From Agilicoccus flavus (GTDB lineage: Bacteria > Actinomycetota > Actinomycetes > Actinomycetales > Dermatophilaceae): a stretch of 64,000 nucleotides of DNA. Position 1 is the stretch's first letter. Every line of letters begins with the position of its first letter. The notes under the pieces are model-generated. The model was not told the DNA's origin. It saw only the letters and a list, made by a program, of their open reading frames with translations, and ran no database searches. The stretch is taken from NCBI RefSeq assembly GCF_014857905.1, contig NZ_JACYXE010000002.1, forward strand, positions 62,001 to 126,000, given 5' to 3'. Positions 43,167 through 52,466 of this stretch are shown piece by piece. The translations under genes and the position numbers were made by a program.

Positions 43167-44216
43167 GTGGCCGTCCTCCCGCCGGTGGCGCCGGGCGCCG
43201 CCGCGTCGGTCACCGTCCCCGCGAGCAGTGCGAACCTCGGCCCCGGCTTCGACTCCGTCGGTCTCGCGCTCGGGGTCTGGGACACGTACGCCGCCCGGGC
43301 GCTCGACGCCCCCGGCGTGCGCATCGAGGTCCGCGGCGACGCGCAGGGGGTCCCGCTCGACGAGCGTCATCTCGTCAACGCGACGATGCGCCGCGCCTGG
43401 GCGGAGTGGGGCGTGACCCCGCCCGCCGGGCTCGAGCTCACCTGCGACAACGCGATCCGACAGGGCCGGGGGATGGGGTCCTCGGCCGCGGCCATCGTCG
43501 GCGGCGTCGCCCTCGCGATGGCGCTGTGCCTGGCCCCCGACGCCTCGGAGGCCGGGGCCGACCGGGTCGACGTCCCGGCCGACCCACGGGGCGGGGTCGA
43601 CGGCCACGGTAGGGCCGGTCGTGGCGAGGCAACGGGCCGCATCCCGCTCGACCTCGACGTCGTCAACGACCTCGCCGGGCGGCTGGAGGGGCACCCCGAC
43701 AACGCGTCGGCGAGCGTCTACGGCGGGGCGACCCTGTCGTGGACCGACGACGACGTGGCGCCCGGGTCGGTCGGCGCCGTCCGCACGGCCCGGCTCATGC
43801 TGCACCCGGACATCACGCCGGTCGTCGTCGTCCCGGAGGTGCAGCTGCCGACCGCGACCGCCCGCGCGGTCCTGCCGGGGCACGTGCCGCACGTCGAGGC
43901 CGCCCTCAACTCCGCGCGCGCCGGCCTGCTCGTCCTCGCCCTGACGAGCCGCCCCGACCTGCTGCGGCCCGCGATGCGCGAGTGGCTGCACCAGGAGCAG
44001 CGGCGCTCCTCCCTCGGCGGCGCGATGGAGGTCGTCGACGCCCTGCGCGCCGCCGGCCACGCCGCCGCCATCTCCGGGGCCGGCCCCAGCGTGCTCGTCC
44101 TCACGGTCGCCGGCGAGGCCGCCGGGCGGCCGGTCGAGGACCTCGTGCCGGCGGGATGGCGGCCGCTGCGTCCCGGGGTTCCTCCGGAGGGCGTGCGGGC
44201 GAGCGTGTTACATTGA
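43167..44216 (+). CDS. thrB: Homoserine kinase
   Basis: 349 residues. GHMP kinase: VPASSANLGPGFDSVGLALG, the ATP loop DNAIRQGRGMGSSAAAIVGG, EGHPDNASASVYGG and the C-terminal AAISGAGPSVLVL. A Gly/Arg/Asp-rich insert (about 125-155) makes it longer than the typical 300 residues. GTG at 43167 lies two bases after the thrC stop. The end of the gene contains a -10-like TACATT (44209-44214) that may start the rho transcript. Confidence 0.94.
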   Translation: MAVLPPVAPGAAASVTVPASSANLGPGFDSVGLALGVWDTYAARALDAPGVRIEVRGDAQGVPLDERHLVNATMRRAWAEWGVTPPAGLELTCDNAIRQGRGMGSSAAAIVGGVALAMALCLAPDASEAGADRVDVPADPRGGVDGHGRAGRGEATGRIPLDLDVVNDLAGRLEGHPDNASASVYGGATLSWTDDDVAPGSVGAVRTARLMLHPDITPVVVVPEVQLPTATARAVLPGHVPHVEAALNSARAGLLVLALTSRPDLLRPAMREWLHQEQRRSSLGGAMEVVDALRAAGHAAAISGAGPSVLVLTVAGEAAGRPVEDLVPAGWRPLRPGVPPEGVRASVLH

Positions 44217-44753
44217 AGACGCTTTGCCTGGAGATCCAGGCGTAGGGGTGGTGCTCGACGATCTCGTCGCACGCGGTCCGGAACGACTCGGTCCTCAGGC
44301 TCGGTCCTGGTGGTTCGGGTCAGGTGAATCCGCGCTCGACGGGTGAGCGGGACAGGGCCCCTCGCCGGTGATCACGCCTCCCGGATCGCTCCCTCGTCGT
44401 CGATGTGAATCGGCCGACCGAAGGCGTGTCCGGAGGTGACGGCGAGTCGGCGCACCTCTGCGGCGCCGGCGTGCGGGGCGCATCGAGCCCCGTCACCGCG
44501 TCCGAACCCCAACGGAGTCCCCGGATCATCGGACACCTCCCGCGGCTCGGCGCTCGTTCCGGGTTCGAAGTACCCCCGTCCGTGACCCGAGTCGGTCCCG
44601 GCCATCACCGGCCGCGTCCGTCCCGACCGGTCGCGGGCGCGCAGATGCAGCACGACGACAGGCCCGTCCGGCCGGCGCGATGCGCGGCGGGCGGGCATCC
44701 GTGAAGCCAGGACCAGGATCACTCCGGTCCGCAAACGAGGGGAAGGATCCTTC
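44217..44753 (+). other. 537-bp leader region upstream of rho
   Basis: No convincing protein gene. It holds a small perfect hairpin (GCCTGG at 44226-44231 with CCAGGC at 44236-44241) just after a candidate -10 TACATT at the end of thrB, and is otherwise G/C-rich with weaker inverted pairs. If transcription starts near 44221, rho has a leader of over 500 bases. Long rho leaders that allow autoregulation are known in other bacteria; here it is inference. Confidence 0.5.
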
Positions 44754-46757
44754 GTGACCGACACCATCGACGTCGCCGACTCCGGCGCCACGCGGCGCCG
44801 CGGCCTGACCGCCATGCGGCTCGCCGAGCTCCAGGAGCTGGCCGGCGGCCTCGGCATCGACGGCACCGCCAAGATGCGCAAGGGCGACCTCATCACCGCG
44901 ATCAAGGCCCGTCAGGGGTCCGGTTCGCCGGCCCCGGCCGCCTCGCGCGGCGTGTCCTCCGTCGCCCCGACCGTCGCCGCCGCCCCCGCCTCCACCGGCT
45001 CCGACGCCGGCGCCGCTCGCTCCGGCCGCGGTGGTCGCCGCGCCGGAGCCGCCGCCGGTGCGCCCTCCGCCGAGCCGGCCCAGGCTCAGGCCCCCGCCCA
45101 GGCCGAGGTCGCCCCGTCCCGGGGCGAGCAGGGCGAACAGCGCCCCGACCGCGGCGAACCCCGCGCCGACCGCAACGGCGGCGACCGGGGCGACACCCGG
45201 GGCGCCGACCACCGCGGTGACCGGGGGAGCGACAACCGGGCCGACCGCGGGAACGACAACCGCGGCGACCGGGGCGACAACCGCGGCAACGACAACCGCG
45301 CCGAGCGCAACGACAACCGCGCCGACCGGAGCAACGACAACCGCGGCAACGACAACCGCGCCGAGCGCAACGACAACCGGGGCGACCGCGGCAACGACAA
45401 CCGCGGCACCCGGCACGACGACGACTCGCGCGACGGCAACGACCGCGGGGACCGCCGTGACCGGCAGCGCAACAACCGGGCCGGCAACGACGACGACGAG
45501 CGCGGGGGGCGCCGCCGCAACCGGCAGCGCAACCGCGACCGCAAGCGCCGGGGCAACCGCGGCGGCGAGGGCTACGAGAACGAGCAGACCGAGTCGATCA
45601 CGCCCGACGACGTGCTCGTCCCGGTGGCCGGCATCCTCGACGTCCTCGACAACTACGCGTTCGTCCGCACGAGCGGCTACCTGCCCGGCAGCAACGACGT
45701 GTACGTGCCGCTCGGCATCGTCAAGAAGCACGGGCTGCGCAAGGGCGACGCCGTCACCGGGGCCGTCAAGGCCCTGCGCGACGGCGAGCAGCTCCCGCCG
45801 CGCCAGAAGTTCAACGCGCTCGTGCGCCTCGACACCATCAACGGGACCCCGGCCGACCAGAGCCGCCCGCGCGTCGAGTTCGGCAAGCTGACGCCGCTCT
45901 ACCCGCAGCAGCGCCTGCGGCTCGAGACCGAGTCCAACATCCTGACCACCCGGATCATGGACCTCGTCAGCCCCATCGGCAAGGGCCAGCGCGGGCTCAT
46001 CGTCGCCCCGGCGAAGGCCGGCAAGACGATGGTCATGCAGTCCCTCGCGAACGCGATCACGACGAACAACCCCGAGGTCCACCTCATGGTCGTGCTCGTC
46101 GACGAGCGCCCCGAGGAGGTCACCGACATGCAGCGCGCCGTCAAGGGCGAGGTCATCTCCTCGACCTTCGACCGGCCTGCGCTGGACCACACGACGGTGG
46201 CCGAGCTCGCGATCGAGCGGGCCAAGCGCCTCGTCGAGATGGGGCACGACGTCGTCGTCCTCCTCGACTCGATCACCAAGCTCGGCCGCGCCTACAACCT
46301 CGCGGCCCCCGCGAGCGGGCGCATCCTCTCCGGTGGTGTCGACTCGGCGGCGCTCTACCCCCCGAAGCGCTTCTTCGGCGCCGCGCGCAACATCGAGCAC
46401 GGCGGCTCGCTGACGATCCTCGCGACGGCCCTCGTCGAGACGGGCTCGAAGATGGACGAGGTCATCTTCGAGGAGTTCAAGGGCACCGGGAACATGGAGC
46501 TCAAGCTCGACCGGCAGCTCGCGAACCGCCGCATCTTCCCGGCGGTCGACGTCAACAACTCCAGCACCCGCCGCGAGGAGATCCTCCTCTCGAGCGAGGA
46601 GCTGAAGATCATGTGGAAGCTGCGCCGGGTGCTCGCCGCGCTCGACTCGCAGCAGGGCATCGAGCTGCTCATCGACCGCCTGAAGAAGACGAAGAACAAC
46701 GTCGAGTTCCTCATGCAGGTGCAGTCCAACTCGCCCCTCAAGGGCGACGACGACTGA
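44754..46757 (+). CDS. rho: Transcription termination factor Rho, with actinobacterial RGD/N-rich insert
   Basis: 667 residues against 419 in E. coli. Rho_N helical domain (about 15-55: LTAMRLAELQELAGGLGIDG), an Ala/Pro spacer, an insert of about 140 residues (about 120-275) built from Asn-Arg-Gly/Ala-Asp/Glu-Arg units, then the cold-shock RNA-binding domain (GILDVLDNYAFVRTSGYLPG) and the motor domain with Walker A GLIVAPAKAGKT, Q-loop GKTMVMQSLANAITTNNPEV, and VDSAALYPPKRFFGAARNIE. GTG at 44754 follows GGGGAAGG. It is separated from thrB by a 537-bp leader and from its usual neighbour rpmE by four inserted genes. Confidence 0.97.
   Translation: MTDTIDVADSGATRRRGLTAMRLAELQELAGGLGIDGTAKMRKGDLITAIKARQGSGSPAPAASRGVSSVAPTVAAAPASTGSDAGAARSGRGGRRAGAAAGAPSAEPAQAQAPAQAEVAPSRGEQGEQRPDRGEPRADRNGGDRGDTRGADHRGDRGSDNRADRGNDNRGDRGDNRGNDNRAERNDNRADRSNDNRGNDNRAERNDNRGDRGNDNRGTRHDDDSRDGNDRGDRRDRQRNNRAGNDDDERGGRRRNRQRNRDRKRRGNRGGEGYENEQTESITPDDVLVPVAGILDVLDNYAFVRTSGYLPGSNDVYVPLGIVKKHGLRKGDAVTGAVKALRDGEQLPPRQKFNALVRLDTINGTPADQSRPRVEFGKLTPLYPQQRLRLETESNILTTRIMDLVSPIGKGQRGLIVAPAKAGKTMVMQSLANAITTNNPEVHLMVVLVDERPEEVTDMQRAVKGEVISSTFDRPALDHTTVAELAIERAKRLVEMGHDVVVLLDSITKLGRAYNLAAPASGRILSGGVDSAALYPPKRFFGAARNIEHGGSLTILATALVETGSKMDEVIFEEFKGTGNMELKLDRQLANRRIFPAVDVNNSSTRREEILLSSEELKIMWKLRRVLAALDSQQGIELLIDRLKKTKNNVEFLMQVQSNSPLKGDDD
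45158..45425 (+). repeat. Degenerate tandem repeat in rho
   Basis: Many imperfect units close to GGCAACGACAACCGC encode the Arg/Asn/Asp-rich insert of Rho. The exact edges are approximate. Confidence 0.8.
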
Positions 46758-46803
46758 CCCGCGGCGTCGTCGTTCCACGGTCCCCGGACCGCAGGACGCG
46801 CCC

Positions 46804-46843
46804 GAACGGCCCACCCGGAGCATCGCCTCCCGGTGGGCCGTTC
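46804..46843 (+). terminator. Hairpin terminator after rho
   Basis: A perfect 12-bp stem (46804-46815 with 46832-46843) with a nested GGAG/CTCC pair lies 47 bases after the rho stop. No T tract. It isolates rho from the response-regulator cassette. Confidence 0.8.
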
Positions 46844-46996
46844 GTCGTCCGCGGCCCTCGTCGCCACGTCGCGTCCCCCCTGGCCGCGCCGGCGCGGCGG
46901 ATCGGCCGACCCTCAGATGCACCCGACCTGCGCCGATGGGACCGGCGTAGACCGAGCCGGCATGAGCCGGCGGGCGATTGAGGCACAGGGACCCAC

Positions 46997-47377
46997 ATGA
47001 GCGCAGATCCGACCCGGGTGGTCGTCGCCGACGACGACCCGGACATCCGCGAGCTCGTCACGTTCAAGCTCGAGCAGGCGGGCTACGTCATCGACGCCGT
47101 CGAGGACGGCGCGGCGGCGTGGGAGACGATCGCGGCGGCCCCGCCGCGGTTGGCCGTGCTCGACGTGATGATGCCCGGGCTGTCGGGCCTCGACGTGCTG
47201 CGCAAGCTGCGCGAGGAGCCTGCCACGCGCGACGTCCCCGTCATCCTCCTCACGGCCCGCAGCCGCGACTCCGACGTCGACGGCGGGTTCGCGGCCGGCG
47301 CGACGGACTACGTCATCAAGCCGTTCAGCCCGCGCGAGCTCGTCCACCGCGTCTCCTCGGTGCTGCGCCGGCCGTGA
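46997..47377 (+). CDS. Single-domain response regulator (CheY-like)
   Basis: 126 residues, receiver domain only. Acidic pocket ADDDPDI (Asp12-Asp14), phospho-acceptor Asp56 in LAVLDVMMPG, Thr86 in LLTARS and Lys108 in YVIKPFS are all in place. With no output domain it must act by protein contact or pass phosphate on. It is the first gene of a coupled cassette; its stop overlaps the start of the HEAT protein (GTGA), and the matching sensor kinase is the fourth gene. ATG at 46997. Confidence 0.93.
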   Translation: MSADPTRVVVADDDPDIRELVTFKLEQAGYVIDAVEDGAAAWETIAAAPPRLAVLDVMMPGLSGLDVLRKLREEPATRDVPVILLTARSRDSDVDGGFAAGATDYVIKPFSPRELVHRVSSVLRRP

Positions 47378-48528
47378 CCGCCCGGTCGCTGCTCACCGTC
47401 TCGCTCGTCGCCGTCGCGCTCGTGTGCGTCGGCCTCGTGGCCCTCACCGTGGTCGCCCGCGTCACCCGGCTGCGCCGGGCCCGGCGGCTGGAACGCCTCG
47501 CGGCGCCGCACCGCCGGCTCCTGCTCGAGGTCGCGGCGGGGGAGGACGACGACGGGAGCGCCGCCGCGGCCCTCGCCGCCCTGCCGCCGGCGGCCTGGCG
47601 CAGCCTGCGGCCCGTCGCCGTCGCGATGCTCGGCAAGGTCCGGGGTGCGCCGGCCACCGCGATCGTGGCGACGTTGGACGCCCACGGCGAGATCGACCGG
47701 GCGCGGGCGGCCCTGGGCTCCCGTTCCGCCCTGCGCCGGGCGAACGCCGCGCACCTGCTGGGCATCGTCCGCGACGAGGCCTCCGGCCCCCGCCTCGTCG
47801 CGCTGCTCGACGACCGCGACGAGGACGTGCGCGTCGTCTGCGCCCGGGCCCTCGGCCGGATCGGGGAGGCGTCCGCCGCCGACGCCCTCCTGCGCGCCGC
47901 GGGCCCCCGCGCGGGCCGGAAGCGGCGACGGTCCGCGGCGGTCGGGGACGCGGTGGACCACGGGGTCGGCCCGGCGGGCCGGCCCGCGGGCATCCCGGCC
48001 TGGATCGCGGCGGAGGCGCTGCTCGCCCTGCGCGAGGACGCCGCCGACACCGTCGCCCGCGGGGTGGGCGCGCCCGACCCCGGCGTGCGGGCCGTCGCCG
48101 TCACCGTGACCACCCACGCCGGGCACTCCGAGGCCGTGGAGCTCGTCCGCGACCACCTGCCGACCGAGCGCGACCCGGACGTCCTCGAGGCGATGGTCGA
48201 GTGCCTCGGCCGGGTCGGCGTCGAGGCCGACGCCCCGCTGCTCGTCGGTCTGACCCGGGCCGGCAGCGCGCCCGGCCTGCGGCGGCACACCGTCCGCGCG
48301 CTCGGCCGGCTCGGGGGCCCGACGGCGCTCGAGCGGCTCAGGGAGCTGCTCTCCGACCCCGACCGGGCCACGGCCGCCGTGGCAGCCGAGGCCCTGCTCG
48401 ACTCGGGTCACGCGGGCGTCGCCGTCCTGCAGGCCGAGCGCCTGGCCCACCCGGCGACCGCGCGCGCGGTGTCCGCCGCCCTCCACCTCGCCGGACTGCG
48501 CGGCGTCGCGGCGGTGACCCGGTCGTGA
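47374..48528 (+). CDS. Membrane-anchored HEAT-repeat protein
   Basis: 384 residues. One N-terminal membrane helix (about 5-30: SLLTVSLVAVALVCVGLVAL) followed by a basic stretch; the rest is cytoplasmic helical repeats of the HEAT / PBS-lyase type, clearest at RRANAAHLLGIVRDEASGPR, DEDVRVVCARALGRIGEASA and GLRRHTVRALGRLGGPTALE, with five or more units. HEAT repeats are protein-protein scaffolds. Placed between the response regulator and the glycosyltransferase, and coupled to both by GTGA overlaps, it may bring the phosphorylated regulator to the synthase (inference). Confidence 0.85.
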   Translation: MTARSLLTVSLVAVALVCVGLVALTVVARVTRLRRARRLERLAAPHRRLLLEVAAGEDDDGSAAAALAALPPAAWRSLRPVAVAMLGKVRGAPATAIVATLDAHGEIDRARAALGSRSALRRANAAHLLGIVRDEASGPRLVALLDDRDEDVRVVCARALGRIGEASAADALLRAAGPRAGRKRRRSAAVGDAVDHGVGPAGRPAGIPAWIAAEALLALREDAADTVARGVGAPDPGVRAVAVTVTTHAGHSEAVELVRDHLPTERDPDVLEAMVECLGRVGVEADAPLLVGLTRAGSAPGLRRHTVRALGRLGGPTALERLRELLSDPDRATAAVAAEALLDSGHAGVAVLQAERLAHPATARAVSAALHLAGLRGVAAVTRS

Positions 48529-50000
48529 GCGACGAGCTGACCCGGAGCCTGCGGGCCGCGTTCGACGTCGTCGACGGGCCGATCCTGGCCTACTTCGTGC
48601 TCATCAACTCCTCCTACCTCGTGCTCATCCTCTGCGCCGCGGCCGAGTTCGCCCGCCACCTGCGCCGCTCCGCGCACTCGTGGCGGCTCGACGCCGTGTC
48701 GTCCCGGCTCCTGCCCGGGGTCACCCTCGTCGTGCCCGCCTACAACGAGGCGGCCGGCATCGTCCCCTCGGTCTCGTCGATGCTCTCGCTGCGCCACCCG
48801 CGGCACGAGGTCGTCGTCGTCGACGACGGCAGCACCGACGACACGTTCGAGCGTCTCGCCGACGCGTTCTCGCTCGTGGGCGTCGACCGGGTCGTGCCGG
48901 CCGACATCCCCGTCGAGGGCGACGTGCTCGGGGTCTACGTGCCGCAGGACGGCGCGACCCGACTGACCGTCGTCCGCAAGCAGAACGGCGGGAAGACGCA
49001 CGCCGTCAACACCGGCATCAACGTCGCCGCCGAGCCCCTCGTGGCCGTCGTGGACGCCGACTCGATCCTCGACCCCGACGCCCTCGTCTCGGTGAGCGCG
49101 CCCTTCGCCGAGGACCCGGTACGCACGGTAGCGACGGGCGGGGTCATCCGCGCCGCCAACGGGTGCCGCGTCGTCGACGGCCGCGTCGTCGAGATCGGGA
49201 TGCCGCGCGACTGGCTCGCCCGCATCCAGGTCGTCGAATACCTGCGCTCGTTCCTGCTCGGCCGTTCCGGCTGGTCGCGCCTGCGCTGCCTCATCCTCAT
49301 CAGCGGCGCCTTCGGGCTGTTCCGGCGCGACGTCCTCGTCGACATCGGCGGGCTGCGGGCCGGGAGCATCGGCGAGGACTTCGAGCTCGTCATGCGCCTG
49401 CACGAGCGGATGACGCGCGAGCGCCGCGACTACCGCATCGAGTTCGTCTCCGAGCCGATCGCGTGGACCGAGGTGCCCACGAGCCTGCGCGTCCTCGCCG
49501 CCCAGCGCCGCCGCTGGCACCGCGGGCTGTGGGAGGTCCTCTGGTCCTACCGCCGCCTCGTCGGGAACCCGCGGTACGGGCGCATCGGGCTCGTCGTCCT
49601 GCCGTGGTTCTGGGCCTTCGAGCTCGTCGCGCCGGTCGTCGAGCTCGCGGGCGTCGTCTTCGTGACCGTCGGCCTGGCGTTCCGGATCGTCGACCCCGGG
49701 TACGCGCTGCTCTTCCTCACCCTCGCGTACGGCTACGCGCTGCTCGTGAGCTGCGCCGCGCTCGCCATCGAGGAGCTCACCTTCCACAAGTACTCCCGCT
49801 GGCGCGATCTGGGGCTCACCCTGCTCGCCTCGGTCGCGGAGAACGTGGGGTACCGACAGCTCACCGCCTGGTGGCGGTGCCAGGGGTTGCTCGCCGGGAT
49901 CCGGCGCAGCCGCCAGGAATGGGGGACCATGACCCGCACCGGGTTCGACGTGGAGGGTCGGGTCGACGAGCCCGCGCGCACGAGCGGGACGCCGGCATGA
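48525..50000 (+). CDS. Processive family-2 glycosyltransferase (BcsA/NodC/PgaC-like synthase)
   Basis: 491 residues. One N-terminal membrane helix (about 20-41), a GT-A catalytic domain with LVVPAYNEAAGIVPSVSSML, VVDDGSTDDTF, KQNGGKTHAVNTG, VVDADS (Asp177, Asp179), GEDFELVMR (Glu284-Asp285 catalytic) and QRRRW (327-331), then three or so C-terminal membrane helices. D, DxD, ED and QxxRW together mark processive synthases such as hyaluronan, chitin-oligomer or poly-GlcNAc synthases. The product cannot be read from the sequence. There is no PilZ domain; control may come from the coupled two-component and HEAT proteins. The stop overlaps the sensor kinase start (ATGA). Confidence 0.92.
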   Translation: MSDELTRSLRAAFDVVDGPILAYFVLINSSYLVLILCAAAEFARHLRRSAHSWRLDAVSSRLLPGVTLVVPAYNEAAGIVPSVSSMLSLRHPRHEVVVVDDGSTDDTFERLADAFSLVGVDRVVPADIPVEGDVLGVYVPQDGATRLTVVRKQNGGKTHAVNTGINVAAEPLVAVVDADSILDPDALVSVSAPFAEDPVRTVATGGVIRAANGCRVVDGRVVEIGMPRDWLARIQVVEYLRSFLLGRSGWSRLRCLILISGAFGLFRRDVLVDIGGLRAGSIGEDFELVMRLHERMTRERRDYRIEFVSEPIAWTEVPTSLRVLAAQRRRWHRGLWEVLWSYRRLVGNPRYGRIGLVVLPWFWAFELVAPVVELAGVVFVTVGLAFRIVDPGYALLFLTLAYGYALLVSCAALAIEELTFHKYSRWRDLGLTLLASVAENVGYRQLTAWWRCQGLLAGIRRSRQEWGTMTRTGFDVEGRVDEPARTSGTPA

Positions 50001-52324
50001 GGGCGGCGCCGCCCCCACCGGGCGCCGGCCGCGGATCGCTCGGCCGGTCCGGCCGACGCCGGGGCCGTGCGGGTTCCGGGGCCGCCCACGACCGCCGCCG
50101 CGTCCCGTCCGTGCGGCGGCGGCTGCTCACCCTGTCGGCCACGCTCGCGTCGCTGACGCTGCTCATCACGGGCGTGGGCCTCATCGGGCTCTTCGACATC
50201 CGCCGCGAGTCGGACCAGATCATCAGCGTCGTCGGTCCCGCGGCCGACGCGAACCGCACGATCCGCGACCTCATGCTCGAGGCGCAGAGCGCGGGCCGGG
50301 GCTACCTCGCGCTGCCGGCGAGCGAACGCGCGTCGGCCACGGGCCGGACGGTCCTCGAGCCCTACCGGCGAGACCACCTGCAGGTGGAGTCCCAGCTCCT
50401 CGAGCTGGAGCGTCACCTGGACGACCCCGGCTACGACGCGAGCGACGACGAGCGGGCCCGCCTCGATCGGCTGGCGGCGCGCCAACGCGCCGCGATCTCG
50501 GCGTGGTGGGAGATCTCGGGGCGCACCGTCGAGGCCGCCGGCCGGGGCGACGCGGACGTCGCCGCGAGCCTGGCGCGGGGCCGCGCCCGGTTCGACGAGT
50601 TCACCGCCCTCAACGACGAGATGACCACCCTCGTCGTCGCGAAGCGCGAGAGCCTGCGCCGGCACATGCGCGACGGCGCGATCAGCACGTCGTGGCGCGT
50701 CGTCGGCGCGACCCTCGTCGCGATGGCGCTCGCGCTGCTCGTCGCCCGGCGCACGTCGAACGAGTTGACCGAGCCCATCGTGGCGCTGCGCGACACGATG
50801 CGCCGGCAGCGGGCGGGCAACCGCGACGCCCGGGCCGACACCGGTGTCGGCGCCTCCGAGGTGCGCCAGCTCGCCGTCGACGTCAACGCCCTCACCGCCG
50901 AGTACCACCGGCTCCTCGACGAGCAGACGTTCGCGGTCAACGCGCAACGGGTCGAGACGGTGACGACGCGGCGCATCCACCGGGCGACGGACCTGCGGGA
51001 GGCCGTCGCCGAGACGGTCCGCAGCATCGCCGAGGGCCTGCGGCTCGGGCGCGTCGCGTGCGGGACGGTGGACGCCGACGGGGGGATCGATCACGTGACG
51101 CTCGGCGTCGTCAAGAGTGACGGCACCGCCACCCTCAGCGAGTTCGTCGTGCCGGAGCGGTCCCGCCGCCCCCTCGGGCGGGTGGTGGCCTCGTTGTGGG
51201 CGCAGCGCAAGACCGTCGTGCTCCAGCCGGGCTCGGACACGGACGCGTCGACCCTCGCCTACGACCTGCTCGGCGCGACCGGTACGGCGGGGCTCGTCAT
51301 CGCCCCCATCGGCCTCGGCGAACGCGTCATCGGTGTCGTCGTCGCCTCGTACCACGACCGGCAGCGCCGGTGGCGGGACGTGACCATCACCTCCCTGCAG
51401 CACATCGCCGGTGAGATCGCCACGCGCGTGGTCTCGGCGGAGGCCGATCAGGCGAGGGCCGAGCACGTGCTCCGGCTCGAGGACCTCGACCGGCAGAAGA
51501 ACGACTTCATGTCGACGGTGAGCCACGAGCTGCGCACACCCCTCACCTCCATCTCGGGGTACCTCGAGATGATCGAGGACGGCGACGCCGGCGAGCTGAC
51601 GCCCGAGCAGCGGCGGATGCTCGACGTCGTCGACCGCAACGCGCTGCGCCTGCGGGCCCTCATCGAGGACCTCCTCGTCCTCAACCGGATGGAGTCGGCC
51701 GTCCCGCTGACCGGCGGCGAGATCGTCGACGTCACGCGGCTGCTCGCCGACACCGTCGAGGAGCTGCGCCCGGCGGCGCTCAAGGGGGACGTCGACCTGC
51801 GGGTGCTGCTCCCCGTCGGTGAGGGTCCTCTCGATGCTCCTGTGGAGGGTGCTCCGGAGGGGGCGACCGATGCCGGGGCACCCCTGACCGCGCGCGGCGA
51901 CCGGTCCCAGCTCGGGCGGGCGTTGACGAACGTCATCGCCAACGCCGTGAAGTTCACCCCCCGCGGCGGGTCGGTGACGGTCACCGCGGTGCGGACGTCC
52001 GGTGCGCTCTCGGAGGGCCCGCAGGCTCCGGGTGGCGGGGGCGCCGTCGGCGACGTCGTCGAGGTCCTGTGCACCGACACGGGCATCGGGATCCCGGCGG
52101 CCGACCAGGCACGGCTCTTCACGCGCTTCTTCCGGGCGACGAACGCCACCCAGGCGCAGGTCCCCGGCACCGGTCTCGGGCTCGTCGTCGTCAAGGGCAT
52201 CGTCGAACGCCACCGCGGCCGGCTCGACGTCACCTCCGTCGAGGGGGAGGGGACGAGCGTGCGCATCACGCTGCCCGCCCACACCCCTGCCGCGGTCTCC
52301 TCGGTGCGCTCGGGCGGGCAGTGA
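49997..52324 (+). CDS. Sensor histidine kinase, CHASE3-HAMP-GAF-HisKA-HATPase
   Basis: 775 residues. A basic, Gly/Arg-rich start precedes membrane helix 1 (about 48-68). An extracytoplasmic helical sensor of CHASE3 type (about 70-225) leads to helix 2 (about 232-252) and a HAMP linker. A GAF-like domain (about 330-480) contains [20 protein letters not shown]. HisKA has [13 protein letters not shown] with His510. The ATPase has [24 protein letters not shown] and [14 protein letters not shown], with Gly/Ala-rich inserts. It should phosphorylate the response regulator at 46997, and it is the last gene of the coupled cassette. Confidence 0.93.
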   Translation: MRAAPPPPGAGRGSLGRSGRRRGRAGSGAAHDRRRVPSVRRRLLTLSATLASLTLLITGVGLIGLFDIRRESDQIISVVGPAADANRTIRDLMLEAQSAGRGYLALPASERASATGRTVLEPYRRDHLQVESQLLELERHLDDPGYDASDDERARLDRLAARQRAAISAWWEISGRTVEAAGRGDADVAASLARGRARFDEFTALNDEMTTLVVAKRESLRRHMRDGAISTSWRVVGATLVAMALALLVARRTSNELTEPIVALRDTMRRQRAGNRDARADTGVGASEVRQLAVDVNALTAEYHRLLDEQTFAVNAQRVETVTTRRIHRATDLREAVAETVRSIAEGLRLGRVACGTVDADGGIDHVTLGVVKSDGTATLSEFVVPERSRRPLGRVVASLWAQRKTVVLQPGSDTDASTLAYDLLGATGTAGLVIAPIGLGERVIGVVVASYHDRQRRWRDVTITSLQHIAGEIATRVVSAEADQARAEHVLRLEDLDRQKNDFMSTVSHELRTPLTSISGYLEMIEDGDAGELTPEQRRMLDVVDRNALRLRALIEDLLVLNRMESAVPLTGGEIVDVTRLLADTVEELRPAALKGDVDLRVLLPVGEGPLDAPVEGAPEGATDAGAPLTARGDRSQLGRALTNVIANAVKFTPRGGSVTVTAVRTSGALSEGPQAPGGGGAVGDVVEVLCTDTGIGIPAADQARLFTRFFRATNATQAQVPGTGLGLVVVKGIVERHRGRLDVTSVEGEGTSVRITLPAHTPAAVSSVRSGGQ

Positions 52325-52364
52325 CGACCGGGGCAGTGACGACCGGGGCCGGGGAACAACGCGT

Positions 52365-52393
52365 TTCTCGACGGTGTTCTGCTCTGGCACAAT
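52365..52393 (+). promoter_or_regulatory. Putative rpmE promoter
   Basis: TTCTCG (52365-52370), 17-base spacer, CACAAT (52388-52393) with an extended TGG before it, about 73 bases upstream of the rpmE start. Confidence 0.35.
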
Positions 52394-52466
52394 GAGAGGT
52401 CGGCCCCGGTTCACGTGCGTCACACGCGACGCGCGACCCGGCAGCCCCGAGACCAAGGAGAGCCCC

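Noticed and set aside
44405-44704. 99-codon frame in the rho leader
   Set aside because: No ribosome binding site, no recognisable motif, and Pro/Arg-rich composition expected by chance; treated as untranslated leader.
45158-45425. Possible CRISPR array
   Set aside because: The repeats are imperfect, in frame, without unique spacers of constant length, and encode the Rho insert.
44526-46922. 798-codon open frame antisense to rho
   Set aside because: Long Val/Ala/Gly runs come from the reverse complement of the Rho repeats; no homology features.
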